From Rhizobiaceae bacterium (lineage in GTDB: Bacteria > Pseudomonadota > Alphaproteobacteria > Rhizobiales > Rhizobiaceae), in the NCBI GenBank assembly GCA_013214695.1, contig JABSRX010000078.1, forward strand, positions 1 through 38,822: a stretch of DNA of 38,822 bases, in the 5' to 3' direction. The notes beneath the pieces are model-generated. The model was not told the DNA's origin. It searched no databases and saw nothing but the letters and a program-made list of their open reading frames with translations. Both the position numbers and the translations under genes were made by a program. Shown in pieces: positions 1 through 8,381 of the stretch (within the stretch, counting starts at the first letter, position 1; each line of letters begins with the position of its first letter).

Positions 1-550
1 GCGACAGATGCAAATAAAGTGTGTCGACAAGAATCCCGCCATTGGGCCGATCGGCCGCCCGCACGATATCCAGCACTTCATCCAGGGTTCTCAACCTGGA
101 AAAGGAGGGGAATTCGAGATCAATGGTTAGTCCGTATGGAGCAGCAAGATCACATGTCTCGGAATAGACATCCAGGAGGAAGTTTCGGTCGTCCCGGCGC
201 GCTGTCCAGGCCGACATGATCATGTGCCGAGCCCCCAGTTCACCACCCAGTTCAAGTGCAGCTTCAAACTCACGTGGATTACAATCTTCAGTGATTCTGG
301 CAAGTTCGATGTCGAGAACTTTTAGCCCGGTTGTCTCAAGCGCCGTCTTGGTGGCTTGAACCTGTGCCTTGTCCAACGGTGAATGGGCAAACTCGCCGGG
401 CACATTCATCGGAATAAAACGCGGGCTGACGGCGTCATATCCCGCCCGGGCGGCGATGTAGACCAGTTCGGCAGGCGTGCAATTGATCAAAGTCAGATGG
501 GCCAGTGAGTACAGTGGCTTTTCCGGCAGTTTGATGTGTTGCACAGACAT
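1..550 (-). CDS. Sugar phosphate isomerase/epimerase-like TIM-barrel protein (3' end beyond window)
   Basis: The reverse strand from 550 to the left edge is one open frame of 183 codons starting at ATG, with GGAGC about six bases upstream. It reads as the N-terminal two thirds of a xylose-isomerase-like TIM barrel (AP-endonuclease-2 family). Acidic residues sit at strand ends, as in LDIEL, IDLEF and LVDTL, where the family places metal ligands. Such proteins isomerise, epimerise or eliminate on sugars, keto-sugars or cyclitols using a divalent metal. It follows the operon ending at 656 on the same strand but is separated by an AT-rich gap carrying a perfect palindrome, so it may also have its own regulated promoter. 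The C-terminus is outside the window and the substrate cannot be read from the sequence. Confidence 0.8.
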   Translation of the reverse strand, partial: MSVQHIKLPEKPLYSLAHLTLINCTPAELVYIAARAGYDAVSPRFIPMNVPGEFAHSPLDKAQVQATKTALETTGLKVLDIELARITEDCNPREFEAALELGGELGARHMIMSAWTARRDDRNFLLDVYSETCDLAAPYGLTIDLEFPSFSRLRTLDEVLDIVRAADRPNGGILVDTLYLHLS

Positions 551-590
551 TTGGAGCTCCCATAGAGATGCATTTTCTCACACGAAATTC

Positions 591-607
591 AAAATATCAG
601 ATATTTT
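591..607. promoter_or_regulatory. 17-bp palindromic operator candidate
   Basis: AAAATATCAGATATTTT is a perfect inverted repeat with 8-bp arms around one central base. It lies 41-57 bp upstream of the isomerase start at 550. Exactly the same 17 bases occur at 9468-9484 before dctP. It is probably a binding site for the GntR/FCD regulator encoded at 10739, although that link is inferred. Confidence 0.65.
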
Positions 608-655
608 TTAAATCATCAACTACTAAGTTGCTAATGGAGCAAACTCTGAAGCAAA

Positions 656-1837
656 TTAAACCTCCACCCATGAACCCTCGGAATCATTGGAACGGACGCA
701 TGCGTCGATAAATTTCACGCCATCTGCTCCTTCGGCCACTCGTGGCATCTCGAGCCAGTTGGACGACACCTCGCGCTCGTCGCGCCGCGCCGCAACGGCC
801 ATGGCAAACTCTGTGTAGAGATTGGCCCATGCTTCAATTATGCCTTCAGGAAAACCCCGGGCAGTTCGGACCAGTCGTTCCGATCTGGGCGAGACACCAT
901 GCCCATGGCCACGAGAGATGACCTGATCGGGTTCACCAAAGCGATTGAGTTTTAGTTGGTCGCAGGATTCAAGATCCCACTCCAAGCCACCTTCGGAGCC
1001 AAAGATTCGCAGCCGCAGACCACCTCGGTTTCCTGGTGCCAACCTCGTCGCCATCAAGGTACCGGGAACCTCACCACCATGGCGGGTCCAGGCAAAGAAC
1101 GTATCCTCCAATGGTTTTGGTGCTCCGCATACATGAAACTCGGTGCGCAGATGAGTCAGCGGCAATTGACTGACGAAACTCGAAAGATGCGCAGCATGGG
1201 TACCAATATCACCAACACATGAGGTGCGTCCGGACTTGGCCGGATCAAGCCGCCACTTAACATGAGGCGCCTCGCCGGAATCTTCTGGTGTCATCCAATC
1301 CTGCATGAACTCAACATGGATTTGGTTGATTTTTCCCACACCGCCACCAGCCACGATCTCGCGGGCCTGTCGGATCAAAGGAAAGCAAGACATGACATAG
1401 GAAACGCCGAAGACGCAGCCAGCTTTGTCGGCCAATTCAACCAGCGCTCTCGCTTCCTCGATTTCGTTCGTCAAAGGCTTATCGCACAGCACATCGATGC
1501 CAGCCTCAAGGAACGCCTTGGCAGACGGATAATGAACATGATTTGGGGTCGTAATCATCACCGCATCGACGCCGTCGGAACGGCTGGCTTCTGCAACGGC
1601 CATCTCTTCAAATGAAGAGTAGCAACGTTCTTCGGGCAGATACCAATCTTTTGCCGCAGCCTTGGCGCGGACAGGATCTGAGGAAAAGGCCCCAGCCACC
1701 ACTTCCCAACGATCGGTCAAGCGTGCCGCTGTCGCCTGCATGCCGGATATTCGGCCCCCACCCACAACTCCCAAGCGCAGCCGCCGTGACAATTGTGGAA
1801 ACGGACCCTCAAAATCAATGTTTTGCGGTAACAACAT
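656..1837 (-). CDS. Gfo/Idh/MocA family NAD(P)-dependent dehydrogenase (copy A)
   Basis: This 393-residue protein has a dinucleotide-binding GVVGGGRISG motif at about residues 23-32, a DKP motif at 119-121 in the position of the family's catalytic EKP, and GDIGTHAAHL at about 209-218, which supplies the His pair of the active site. It resembles the roughly 390-residue Gfo/Idh enzymes found near inositol genes. Family members oxidise a ring hydroxyl of a sugar or cyclitol to a ketone. An in-frame TTG at 1849 overlaps the previous stop, but the ATG at 1837 has GAGG at good spacing and was chosen. It is the last gene of the tightly coupled run 6374-656. The exact substrate is unknown. Confidence 0.85.
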   Translation of the reverse strand: MLLPQNIDFEGPFPQLSRRLRLGVVGGGRISGMQATAARLTDRWEVVAGAFSSDPVRAKAAAKDWYLPEERCYSSFEEMAVAEASRSDGVDAVMITTPNHVHYPSAKAFLEAGIDVLCDKPLTNEIEEARALVELADKAGCVFGVSYVMSCFPLIRQAREIVAGGGVGKINQIHVEFMQDWMTPEDSGEAPHVKWRLDPAKSGRTSCVGDIGTHAAHLSSFVSQLPLTHLRTEFHVCGAPKPLEDTFFAWTRHGGEVPGTLMATRLAPGNRGGLRLRIFGSEGGLEWDLESCDQLKLNRFGEPDQVISRGHGHGVSPRSERLVRTARGFPEGIIEAWANLYTEFAMAVAARRDEREVSSNWLEMPRVAEGADGVKFIDACVRSNDSEGSWVEV

Positions 1838-1845
1838 TTTCAACC

Positions 1846-2505
1846 TCAAAGAGCTGGTGGGGTTGCGCCGTCCGGCAACATCTCCACGGCCATGAAGACC
1901 GATGGAGTGATGGTCTCGAACTGATGCCAGGGATAATTGCCCTCTTCATCATACATGGGCCGATGGGTCGTGCCCGGGGCCATGGATTCTTCCAAGTAAA
2001 GCGTATCCACGTCGCGTTCACGGCATTGCTGCATTTTACCAAACCCCACTATTTGCGTGTGCACTTCGCGAAATCCTGGCACGGGGCAGAAGGCGTGATC
2101 CTTGTGCAGCCCCACCTTCAGCGGCACCGAAGCGGAGTGATAGATGGTGAAGCCAAATTGGCCGATCCAGACCTTGGGCGACATGTAGTGTTCAACTCCC
2201 CGCAGTCTCTCTTCCCCGCGAACTTCAAAGGCCGATGGCCACGTCTGGCGAATATTGGCCATCAGGGCATCATCATCGCCATGCTCGGCATAGCCTTCAA
2301 TCACGACGGCATGTTCGACATTTTGGATGGTCGTGTCCTTCAAGATGACAGATTGCAACGCACCGAGCGTTTGTTCGCGCACCACAATTGGTTGCTGCTC
2401 CAGATTCAAGACAATGGTTTTGCCTTCGATTTGATAGGAAGGCTCATTTTTCAGCAGTTTTATTTTGAAAAACGGCTCCCCAATGGTCAGATTTTCAATG
2501 CTCAC
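1846..2505 (-). CDS. Unrecognised 219-residue protein, possibly beta-rich
   Basis: I do not recognise this family. The protein is soluble, without a signal peptide or membrane segment, and starts at GTG overlapping the preceding stop by four bases (GTGA), so it is translationally coupled. The C-terminal half is rich in His, Glu and aromatic residues (LHKDHAF, REVHTQIVGFG, YPWHQF), a pattern that would suit a metal-binding cupin-like barrel, but no complete cupin motif is visible. It is sandwiched between two Gfo/Idh dehydrogenases. It could be an isomerase, lactonase or accessory subunit acting on the oxidised intermediate, which is inference from position only. Confidence 0.7.
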   Translation of the reverse strand: MSIENLTIGEPFFKIKLLKNEPSYQIEGKTIVLNLEQQPIVVREQTLGALQSVILKDTTIQNVEHAVVIEGYAEHGDDDALMANIRQTWPSAFEVRGEERLRGVEHYMSPKVWIGQFGFTIYHSASVPLKVGLHKDHAFCPVPGFREVHTQIVGFGKMQQCRERDVDTLYLEESMAPGTTHRPMYDEEGNYPWHQFETITPSVFMAVEMLPDGATPPAL

Positions 2506-3686
2506 GAGTTGATCCCCAAATTCACGTTCAAACCGGTCTCCTGCGTCTCCAGCAGGATGGCCGGCCGGCTGCAGGTGCTTTTAATGTCAACGAATTGCCC
2601 AATTCCCGGGCTGTCTAGCATACCCTGCATTACCTCACAGAGATGCTGTCCGAGTGCGCCGCTGGCACGCGGCTGCCGTTTTTCTTTCGCGGCCCAGGCA
2701 AGTTCGGCAAGACCAACGCCTCGAGCATCAAAATTCAGGCCATGGGTGTTGGTGGCGACTTCCCATTCTGCCGGCGCTTTTGGTCGGGGCCGCATCGTCC
2801 AGCGCGATGTTGCCCGTGTGCGCAACCAAACTTCACCTTGGAAAATATTGGCGCCGTCCCCCGGATCTGGATCAGGAATGCACAGGGTTCCTTCGGTGCC
2901 ATAAATCTCCAACCTTGGCGTTTCGCTTTCCCAAACATCGAAGCTCACCATCATCTGGCCAATGACGCCGCTTTCGAACTGCACCAGACTCAGACAATGG
3001 GTGTCGACTTCCACCGGCATCATTTCGCCATGGCGTGGACCGTTTTCGATCATCCGCTCTGGAAAGGTTTTGCGAGACAATCCGGCAACCCGCGCAATTG
3101 GTCCGAGGCAAAAGACCATGGCGGCCAGATAATACGGGCCTAGATCGAGCAAGGGGCCACCGCCCTGAGCATAATAAAAATCCGGATTGGGGTGATGCCG
3201 CTCCACGCCATGAGTTGGCACAAAGGCGGCAATGCCTGTGGGCTCACCGACGGCGCCTTGATCCAGCATTTTTCTAACTGTCTGCCAGCGGCCACCGAAA
3301 AAAGTGTCCGGCGCATTGCCGACCAGCAGACCCTTTGAAGCTGCAAGGTCGAGAATTCGTTGCCCATCCTTCAAATCGGTGACAAAGGGTTTTTCTGAAT
3401 ACACATGCTTCCCCGCTTCCAGCGCAGCGTAACTAACTTCTGCATGGGCGGCTGGAATCGTCAAATTCAGAATGGCGTCGATCTCGGGATCAGCGATGAT
3501 GTGGTCAGGTGACGCAACACGGTGCACGCCGTAGGTGGCGGCCTTGGCGCGGCTTTCATCCATGTTCAAACTGCCACAGGCAACGATGTCGACATTGTCG
3601 AAGAGGGCACAGTTTTTCAGATAAATGTCACTGATGCGACCGGTTCCAATCAAACCAACACGCATTGGAGCTGCCTCATTACTCAT
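2502..3686 (-). CDS. Gfo/Idh/MocA family NAD(P)-dependent dehydrogenase (copy B)
   Basis: This 394-residue protein has GLIGTGRISD at residues 11-20 as its nucleotide-binding loop and SEKP near 97-100 with the family's catalytic Lys. A later LLDLGPYYL segment corresponds to the substrate-site motif. The start at 3686 is preferred because AGGAG lies eight bases upstream; the frame remains open to 3773, but that extension would intrude on the upstream gene. It overlaps the end of the citrate-synthase-like gene by eight bases. It probably oxidises or reduces a sugar- or cyclitol-derived ring together with copies A and C. The substrate cannot be assigned. Confidence 0.85.
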   Translation of the reverse strand: MSNEAAPMRVGLIGTGRISDIYLKNCALFDNVDIVACGSLNMDESRAKAATYGVHRVASPDHIIADPEIDAILNLTIPAAHAEVSYAALEAGKHVYSEKPFVTDLKDGQRILDLAASKGLLVGNAPDTFFGGRWQTVRKMLDQGAVGEPTGIAAFVPTHGVERHHPNPDFYYAQGGGPLLDLGPYYLAAMVFCLGPIARVAGLSRKTFPERMIENGPRHGEMMPVEVDTHCLSLVQFESGVIGQMMVSFDVWESETPRLEIYGTEGTLCIPDPDPGDGANIFQGEVWLRTRATSRWTMRPRPKAPAEWEVATNTHGLNFDARGVGLAELAWAAKEKRQPRASGALGQHLCEVMQGMLDSPGIGQFVDIKSTCSRPAILLETQETGLNVNLGINS

Positions 3687-4491
3687 TCGCTGCGGCTCCT
3701 TCATATACCGGCAGGTATTTAGGCGGCATGGGTCCTTTGTTACGCCCTCCTTGCTGCATTTGTTCCCAGCCATGAGCCAACACGCCCACCGAGCGACTCA
3801 GACAAAACAAGCCGCGGGAGAGTGGCGGAGGAAACCCCAATTCGCAGAAGATAACCGCTGTTGCGCCATCGATATTCATCGCAATTGGAACCCCGCGCTT
3901 GCGGCCAATTTCGGCTTGTACGGCTTCACCAATGTCAGCAAATCGTCCAGACACGGTACCTTTGCTCGCTGCGACACGAACCAATTCCATAAGCCTGGGT
4001 GCACGGGGATCTTCCGGCTTATGAAACCGATGGCCAAAACCGGAGATGACTTTGCCATATGTTTCGCGCCACGCCGCCATTCCGGAAGTCACGGCTTCAT
4101 CAATCGAGGTTCCCGTGTCGATGCGATCGGCGATGTCAAGGTACAGTTCAGCGCATTGCTCGCCCGCACCACCATGGATGTCGCCCAGCATGTTGACCCC
4201 AGTGGCCATGACATTGTTGAGACCGACACCGCAGGTCGCTGCCATCCGCGCTGCTGCAATCGAAGGAGCCTGCGGACCATGATCCACACCTGCCACCAGC
4301 GCGCATTCTAACAGAGCTGCCTGCTCCGTCGATGGCAACTCGCCCTTGGTCATCAACCAAATCATTTGGCCAAAGCTGACGTTTCCGATCAGGTCCTCGA
4401 TTGGATGCCCCCGAAACGCTATGCGCCCCGGCTCCATGTCAATTATCGACGTGCGCCACCATTGGCGCACTGCTTGTGCGTCTTCGCTCAT
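3679..4491 (-). CDS. Citryl-CoA lyase / short citrate-synthase-like enzyme
   Basis: This protein of about 270 residues has the citrate synthase fold signatures but only the length of stand-alone citryl-CoA lyases (full citrate synthases exceed 370). Visible active-site elements are DIHGGAGEQ with His106, GFGHRFHKPEDPRA with His154, and the NIDGA segment with Asp208, matching the His/His/Asp catalytic set. It should therefore cleave or form a carbon-carbon bond between an acyl-CoA and an alpha-keto acid. An ATG at 4497 overlaps the upstream stop (ATGA), but AAAGG is correctly spaced for the second ATG at 4491. Its presence in a TRAP/dehydrogenase operon suggests a terminal, CoA-dependent cleavage step of the pathway, which is inference. 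Confidence 0.8.
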   Translation of the reverse strand: MSEDAQAVRQWWRTSIIDMEPGRIAFRGHPIEDLIGNVSFGQMIWLMTKGELPSTEQAALLECALVAGVDHGPQAPSIAAARMAATCGVGLNNVMATGVNMLGDIHGGAGEQCAELYLDIADRIDTGTSIDEAVTSGMAAWRETYGKVISGFGHRFHKPEDPRAPRLMELVRVAASKGTVSGRFADIGEAVQAEIGRKRGVPIAMNIDGATAVIFCELGFPPPLSRGLFCLSRSVGVLAHGWEQMQQGGRNKGPMPPKYLPVYEGAAANE

Positions 4492-4493
4492 TC

Positions 4494-6374
4494 TCATGCC
4501 TTTGATTTGCTGTGGTGCATTTGCGCCGCCAAACGGATTGGCGCATTGCGGGCTCCATAGCCCTGATACCCGCCCTTGCGTTGAACGATCTCAAAAAAGA
4601 AACCGTTAAACAGTGGCAGGCTGTATATCTGAAAGTATTCCGATTTGCCTTCGCGGTCATACAGAATGTGCCCATCCCGCAAGTCGGCAACGAAGCTATC
4701 CGTGAGTCCAAACCGCACCTGCAGATCATCGTAATAGTTGCCTGCGATTTTCAAACGAGGAAACCCGGATGAAGCCAGCTGCGCGGATGTTTCGAAAATG
4801 TCGTCTGTCTGGAAGGCCAGGTGCTGAACGCCCGCACCGAAGCCGTCAGCCAGAAAAGCGCCGGCGAAAGTCTGACGCTCTCCTGCTCCATTGAGGTTTA
4901 GCCGGACCTCGCCTTCAGGGCTGGACAATGCCTGGCTAAGCGTCACCCCTGACGGATCCACGACATCGACAATTGCGGCTTTTTCAAGCTGGAATGTGGA
5001 TGTGTAGTACGTCAACCAGCTTTGCATCTCCTGGTACCGCATCGTTTGAGCGACATGGTCTACCCTTCTCAGACCAGCCGGCGGTGAAGCTTCCGTTTTC
5101 GGCACGGGCTTGAACTCGATATCCCAAACGCGATGCAGGTCGGACTTTTCATCGATGAAATGGACTACCGAGCCGCCGACTCCTTTTATCGCCGGAATAT
5201 CTAGTTCCCCTGTACCCACTGGTTGTGAAAATTCCGGAGCCCCGAGGGCTGTCGCCCTGGCAACCGTTTGGCTGGCATCCTGAACCCGAAGGCCCATATC
5301 GCAAACGCACGGACCATGTTCGGCAAAAGCGTCAGCTGCAAATCCGTCCACCTCGGAATTGACCACTATGTTGATCGCCCCTTGCCGCCACAATTCCACC
5401 GACTTTGAAACGTGTTGACGCTCCATTCGAAATGACATGCCCCGCAGTACGGTCGTGAGTGCTTCTCGACTGTCTTGATCAACCGCAAATTCAATGAACT
5501 CCAGTCCGGTCGGATAAACACGATTGGGCAGGTCCTTCACCGGCTTCTCTAGGGTTGGCTCTGTCTGGGCCACCTCATCCAGCAAAGAAACAAGGGCCCG
5601 GTAACCGTCACGGGCGTGAGTTTGAGAACCACCTTCGGCACCACCTCGAATGCGAGCGATGGACCAGGGGCCGAAATATCCAGCACGTGATAAAATCCTC
5701 ACGAAGCTCTGCAAATTAAGCTCGCCTTGCCCCGGCAGCAATCCAAAATGACTTTTCAGTCTTGTAATATCGTAGTCTAGTTTCGGTGCGTCGGAGAGCT
5801 GGACATGGAGTATTCGCTCTCCTGGTATGTCACGCAGCCGAGCGGCCTGTGAGCCATCTGCTAACGAAAAGAACGAATTTAGCGCCAAGCCAAAGTGAGG
5901 ACTGTCAACGGCCTCTACAATCTCCAGAGCCTCTAACTCGCTTTGCACGTGAGTGGCCCAGGGCAATGCGATCAGTGCTGCTCGACATCCCTTTTCGGCT
6001 ACCCGATCCGCCAGTTCCGAAAAGTCTTTGACGACAGCATCAAAGTCCGCCGTCGCCTCCTTGCGCGTGCTTGTCCCAATCAAAAGTGTTTTTGCAGAAA
6101 GCTCATCAATCAAGTTCAACTTTTGATCCAACCGAGCAAACGCAGCATCGCGCTCTGCTCCATCCAAACCTTCAAATTCATGAAACGGTTGGAAGATATC
6201 GATGCTCAAGCCCAATTCTGCGGCATGTTCTGCGATCTGGCCAGCGGTGCCATTGAAACCTGTCAAATCGGGCTCGTAGAGTTCAACTCCGGAAAATCCC
6301 GCATTTGCAATTGTTTCCAACTTGGTTGGCAGATCACCTGGTATCGACGTGGTGGCGATGGTCAGTTTCGGCAT
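4494..6374 (-). CDS. QuiC1-like fusion: degenerate 3-dehydroshikimate-dehydratase domain plus HPPD-like (VOC) domain
   Basis: This 626-residue protein aligns end to end with the two-domain 3-dehydroshikimate dehydratase QuiC1 of Pseudomonas as I recall it. Residues 1-270 are the TIM-barrel dehydratase domain and about 285-615 the 4-hydroxyphenylpyruvate-dioxygenase-like VOC domain. In QuiC1 the metal is held by Glu134, Asp165, Gln191 and Glu239; here the equivalent positions are Ile135, Asn166, Gln192 and Ala240, and the LDSFH motif reads LNSFF. The C-terminal metal triad is intact: His440 (VDHVA), His518 (VQHLAF) and Glu595 (FFFEIVQR). The N-terminal domain is thus unlikely to be a normal dehydratase, while the VOC domain could be active. 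The start at 6374 has AGGAG five bases upstream. Confidence 0.85.
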   Translation of the reverse strand: MPKLTIATTSIPGDLPTKLETIANAGFSGVELYEPDLTGFNGTAGQIAEHAAELGLSIDIFQPFHEFEGLDGAERDAAFARLDQKLNLIDELSAKTLLIGTSTRKEATADFDAVVKDFSELADRVAEKGCRAALIALPWATHVQSELEALEIVEAVDSPHFGLALNSFFSLADGSQAARLRDIPGERILHVQLSDAPKLDYDITRLKSHFGLLPGQGELNLQSFVRILSRAGYFGPWSIARIRGGAEGGSQTHARDGYRALVSLLDEVAQTEPTLEKPVKDLPNRVYPTGLEFIEFAVDQDSREALTTVLRGMSFRMERQHVSKSVELWRQGAINIVVNSEVDGFAADAFAEHGPCVCDMGLRVQDASQTVARATALGAPEFSQPVGTGELDIPAIKGVGGSVVHFIDEKSDLHRVWDIEFKPVPKTEASPPAGLRRVDHVAQTMRYQEMQSWLTYYTSTFQLEKAAIVDVVDPSGVTLSQALSSPEGEVRLNLNGAGERQTFAGAFLADGFGAGVQHLAFQTDDIFETSAQLASSGFPRLKIAGNYYDDLQVRFGLTDSFVADLRDGHILYDREGKSEYFQIYSLPLFNGFFFEIVQRKGGYQGYGARNAPIRLAAQMHHSKSKA

Positions 6375-6447
6375 GTCAACTCCTGCCGCACCACGACTTC
6401 GGTTCAGATCGGCAACCATCGGATAGCAATGCCAACATGAGCTTTGA

Positions 6448-7743
6448 TCAACCCTGATATCCAAACATTCGTGGAAGCCAAAGCACGATGTCGGGCACCA
6501 GAATCATGGTCAAAAGTGCCAGGAGAAGGATCGCAAGGAACGCCCATATTTCTGAGATAATTTCCTTGAGCGGAATCCCGGTCACCGCAGTGATGACAAA
6601 CAGCAAAATACCGTAGGGAGGCGTTATCAAGCCGATCATTGAGTTGACGACGATCAAAACTCCAAAGTGCACAAGATCAATACCAAGCGCATGACACGTG
6701 GGAATGAACAGTGGAACGATCACCAAGATGATAACTGTCGCGTCAAGAATACAACCCAGAAGCAGCACTAGAATATTGACGATGATCAGGAACACCAATG
6801 GGTCGACATTGGCTCCCTCCAGCAGTTGGGAAATCGATTGTGGGATGTTCTCCTGAATCACCACGTAGGTGAGGATCATCGACGCACCGATAACCAACCC
6901 AACAGAAGCTGCAGAACGCGCACTGTCGACGAACACTTCATACAGCGTCTTGAGTTTGATGGCCCGATATAGGCCAGCTGCAACCAGCAAAGCATAAAGG
7001 GCCGCGACTGCTGCCGCTTCCGTTGGCGTTGTGAAACCAGAATAGATACCCGCCAACAAAATAACCGGCATCAACAGGGCTGGGGTCGCCTTAGCGGTAA
7101 TTCTGGGCAGCTCACGAATTGGCACAGGGTCTTCCTGACCAAATCCTCGCCTGTGGGAAATCCAAGTATTCATCCCCATCAACACGCCGCCCATCACGAG
7201 ACCGGGCACGATGCCGCCAAGGAAGAGGCTTCCAATCGAAGCATTGGAAACCAGTGCGTAGAGCACCATCGGGATCGAAGGAGGAATGATTGGTCCAATC
7301 GTTGCCGTTGCAGCAGTGATAGCAGCCGCATAACCACGCGTGTAGCGACCGGACTTCACCATCATATCAATGATAATTTTGCCAATCCCAGCCGCATCTG
7401 CCACAGCCGAACCGGACATGCCGGAGAAGATAAGGCTTGCAACAACGTTCACATGCCCCAGTCCGCCGCGAAAGCGACCGACCAATGCGATGCAGAAGTT
7501 AAGCAGTCTGTCGGAAATTGTTCCGGCATTCATGATGTTGGCTGATACGATGAAAAGCGGAACCGCTAGGAGCAAAAAGCCATCAAACAGCCGCTGCACC
7601 ATCGTTTCGCCCGCAATCGCCAAGTCTTGGCCAGCAACTCCAAGATAAACAACAACGCCAGCAATGATTGCGTAAGCCACCGGCACGCCGATAGCAGCGG
7701 TGCCGAAAAGGGCAACCATACCCAGGATAAGTTCAAGGCTCAT
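6448..7743 (-). CDS. dctM: TRAP transporter large permease, DctM family
   Basis: This 431-residue, very hydrophobic protein has about a dozen membrane segments and typical DctM stretches such as GPIIPPSIPMVLYA and GLITPPYGILLFV. DctM is the Na+-coupled transport subunit of tripartite ATP-independent periplasmic transporters, which import carboxylates, sugar acids and related small acids. It starts at ATG overlapping the dctQ stop by four bases. The gap to the next gene is 73 bp and still reads as one operon. The substrate is set by DctP and is not evident from sequence alone. Confidence 0.95.
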   Translation of the reverse strand: MSLELILGMVALFGTAAIGVPVAYAIIAGVVVYLGVAGQDLAIAGETMVQRLFDGFLLLAVPLFIVSANIMNAGTISDRLLNFCIALVGRFRGGLGHVNVVASLIFSGMSGSAVADAAGIGKIIIDMMVKSGRYTRGYAAAITAATATIGPIIPPSIPMVLYALVSNASIGSLFLGGIVPGLVMGGVLMGMNTWISHRRGFGQEDPVPIRELPRITAKATPALLMPVILLAGIYSGFTTPTEAAAVAALYALLVAAGLYRAIKLKTLYEVFVDSARSAASVGLVIGASMILTYVVIQENIPQSISQLLEGANVDPLVFLIIVNILVLLLGCILDATVIILVIVPLFIPTCHALGIDLVHFGVLIVVNSMIGLITPPYGILLFVITAVTGIPLKEIISEIWAFLAILLLALLTMILVPDIVLWLPRMFGYQG

Positions 7744-8348
7744 TTGTCTGCCCCCTCGTCACTCGTGAGTTCGTCGAGCAGCATTTCTTGATTGCCTTCG
7801 GGGGCGCCAAATCGGAGCGTCTCTATCAGTCTCCAAAGATAGCGAGACATCACGGCCACCATCAGGAGAATGTAGGCCGCAAACAGCCATTTGATGGCAA
7901 TCTTATCACCCGTGATTGGCATACGTAGGGTCTGAATTTTTTTCAGCTCCATCAGGCGACTTCCCATAATGGCGTCCCATGTGGGTAGGAATGAATAGGC
8001 AAACACGCCAATCAAGATAACGGATCCGGCAATTGCCAAGATCTTGCGCCCACCTGCTGGCATAGCGTGATAAACAATGTCGAAGGCTACATGATCTCGT
8101 TCGCGCACAAAGAACGAGCACCCGAAGAAAATGATCCAAACCCACAACAAGGAGATAAGGTTTACGGTCCAACCAATGGGCTCCAAGGAGCTCATCCAAT
8201 CAGCGATTGGTGGAATTGGCATCAACCAGGCAATCTTCGGAGCGTAACGAGTAAAAATCTGAAGAAGGAAAATCAGAAATATCGCCGCCAATGCCATGGC
8301 GGCGATAAATTCTGTGACACGGGTGACCTCTCTCAAAGCACGCTTCAT
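7740..8348 (-). CDS. dctQ: TRAP transporter small permease, DctQ family
   Basis: This 202-residue protein has four predicted membrane helices: near residues 12-28, 53-75, 100-120 and 148-170. This is the standard DctQ layout and length for the helper membrane subunit that joins DctM. A cluster WIIFFGCSFFVRERDHVAFD around the second helix is typical of the family. It lies 33 bp after dctP and overlaps dctM by four bases (ATGA). It is part of the same import system. Confidence 0.93.
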   Translation of the reverse strand: MKRALREVTRVTEFIAAMALAAIFLIFLLQIFTRYAPKIAWLMPIPPIADWMSSLEPIGWTVNLISLLWVWIIFFGCSFFVRERDHVAFDIVYHAMPAGGRKILAIAGSVILIGVFAYSFLPTWDAIMGSRLMELKKIQTLRMPITGDKIAIKWLFAAYILLMVAVMSRYLWRLIETLRFGAPEGNQEMLLDELTSDEGADK

Positions 8349-8381
8349 ATCAAGGTCTCCCGTGTCTAAATTCCAGGCTGA

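Noticed and set aside
1846-2505. Assignment of the 219-residue protein as a C-glycoside deglycosidase small subunit
   Set aside because: Gene context would fit a 3-keto-sugar pathway, but the sequence does not resemble the small-subunit family as I recall it.
4494-6374. Calling the locus a quinate/shikimate to protocatechuate pathway
   Set aside because: The dehydratase domain lacks three metal ligands, and no quinate dehydrogenase or ring-cleavage genes are present in the window.
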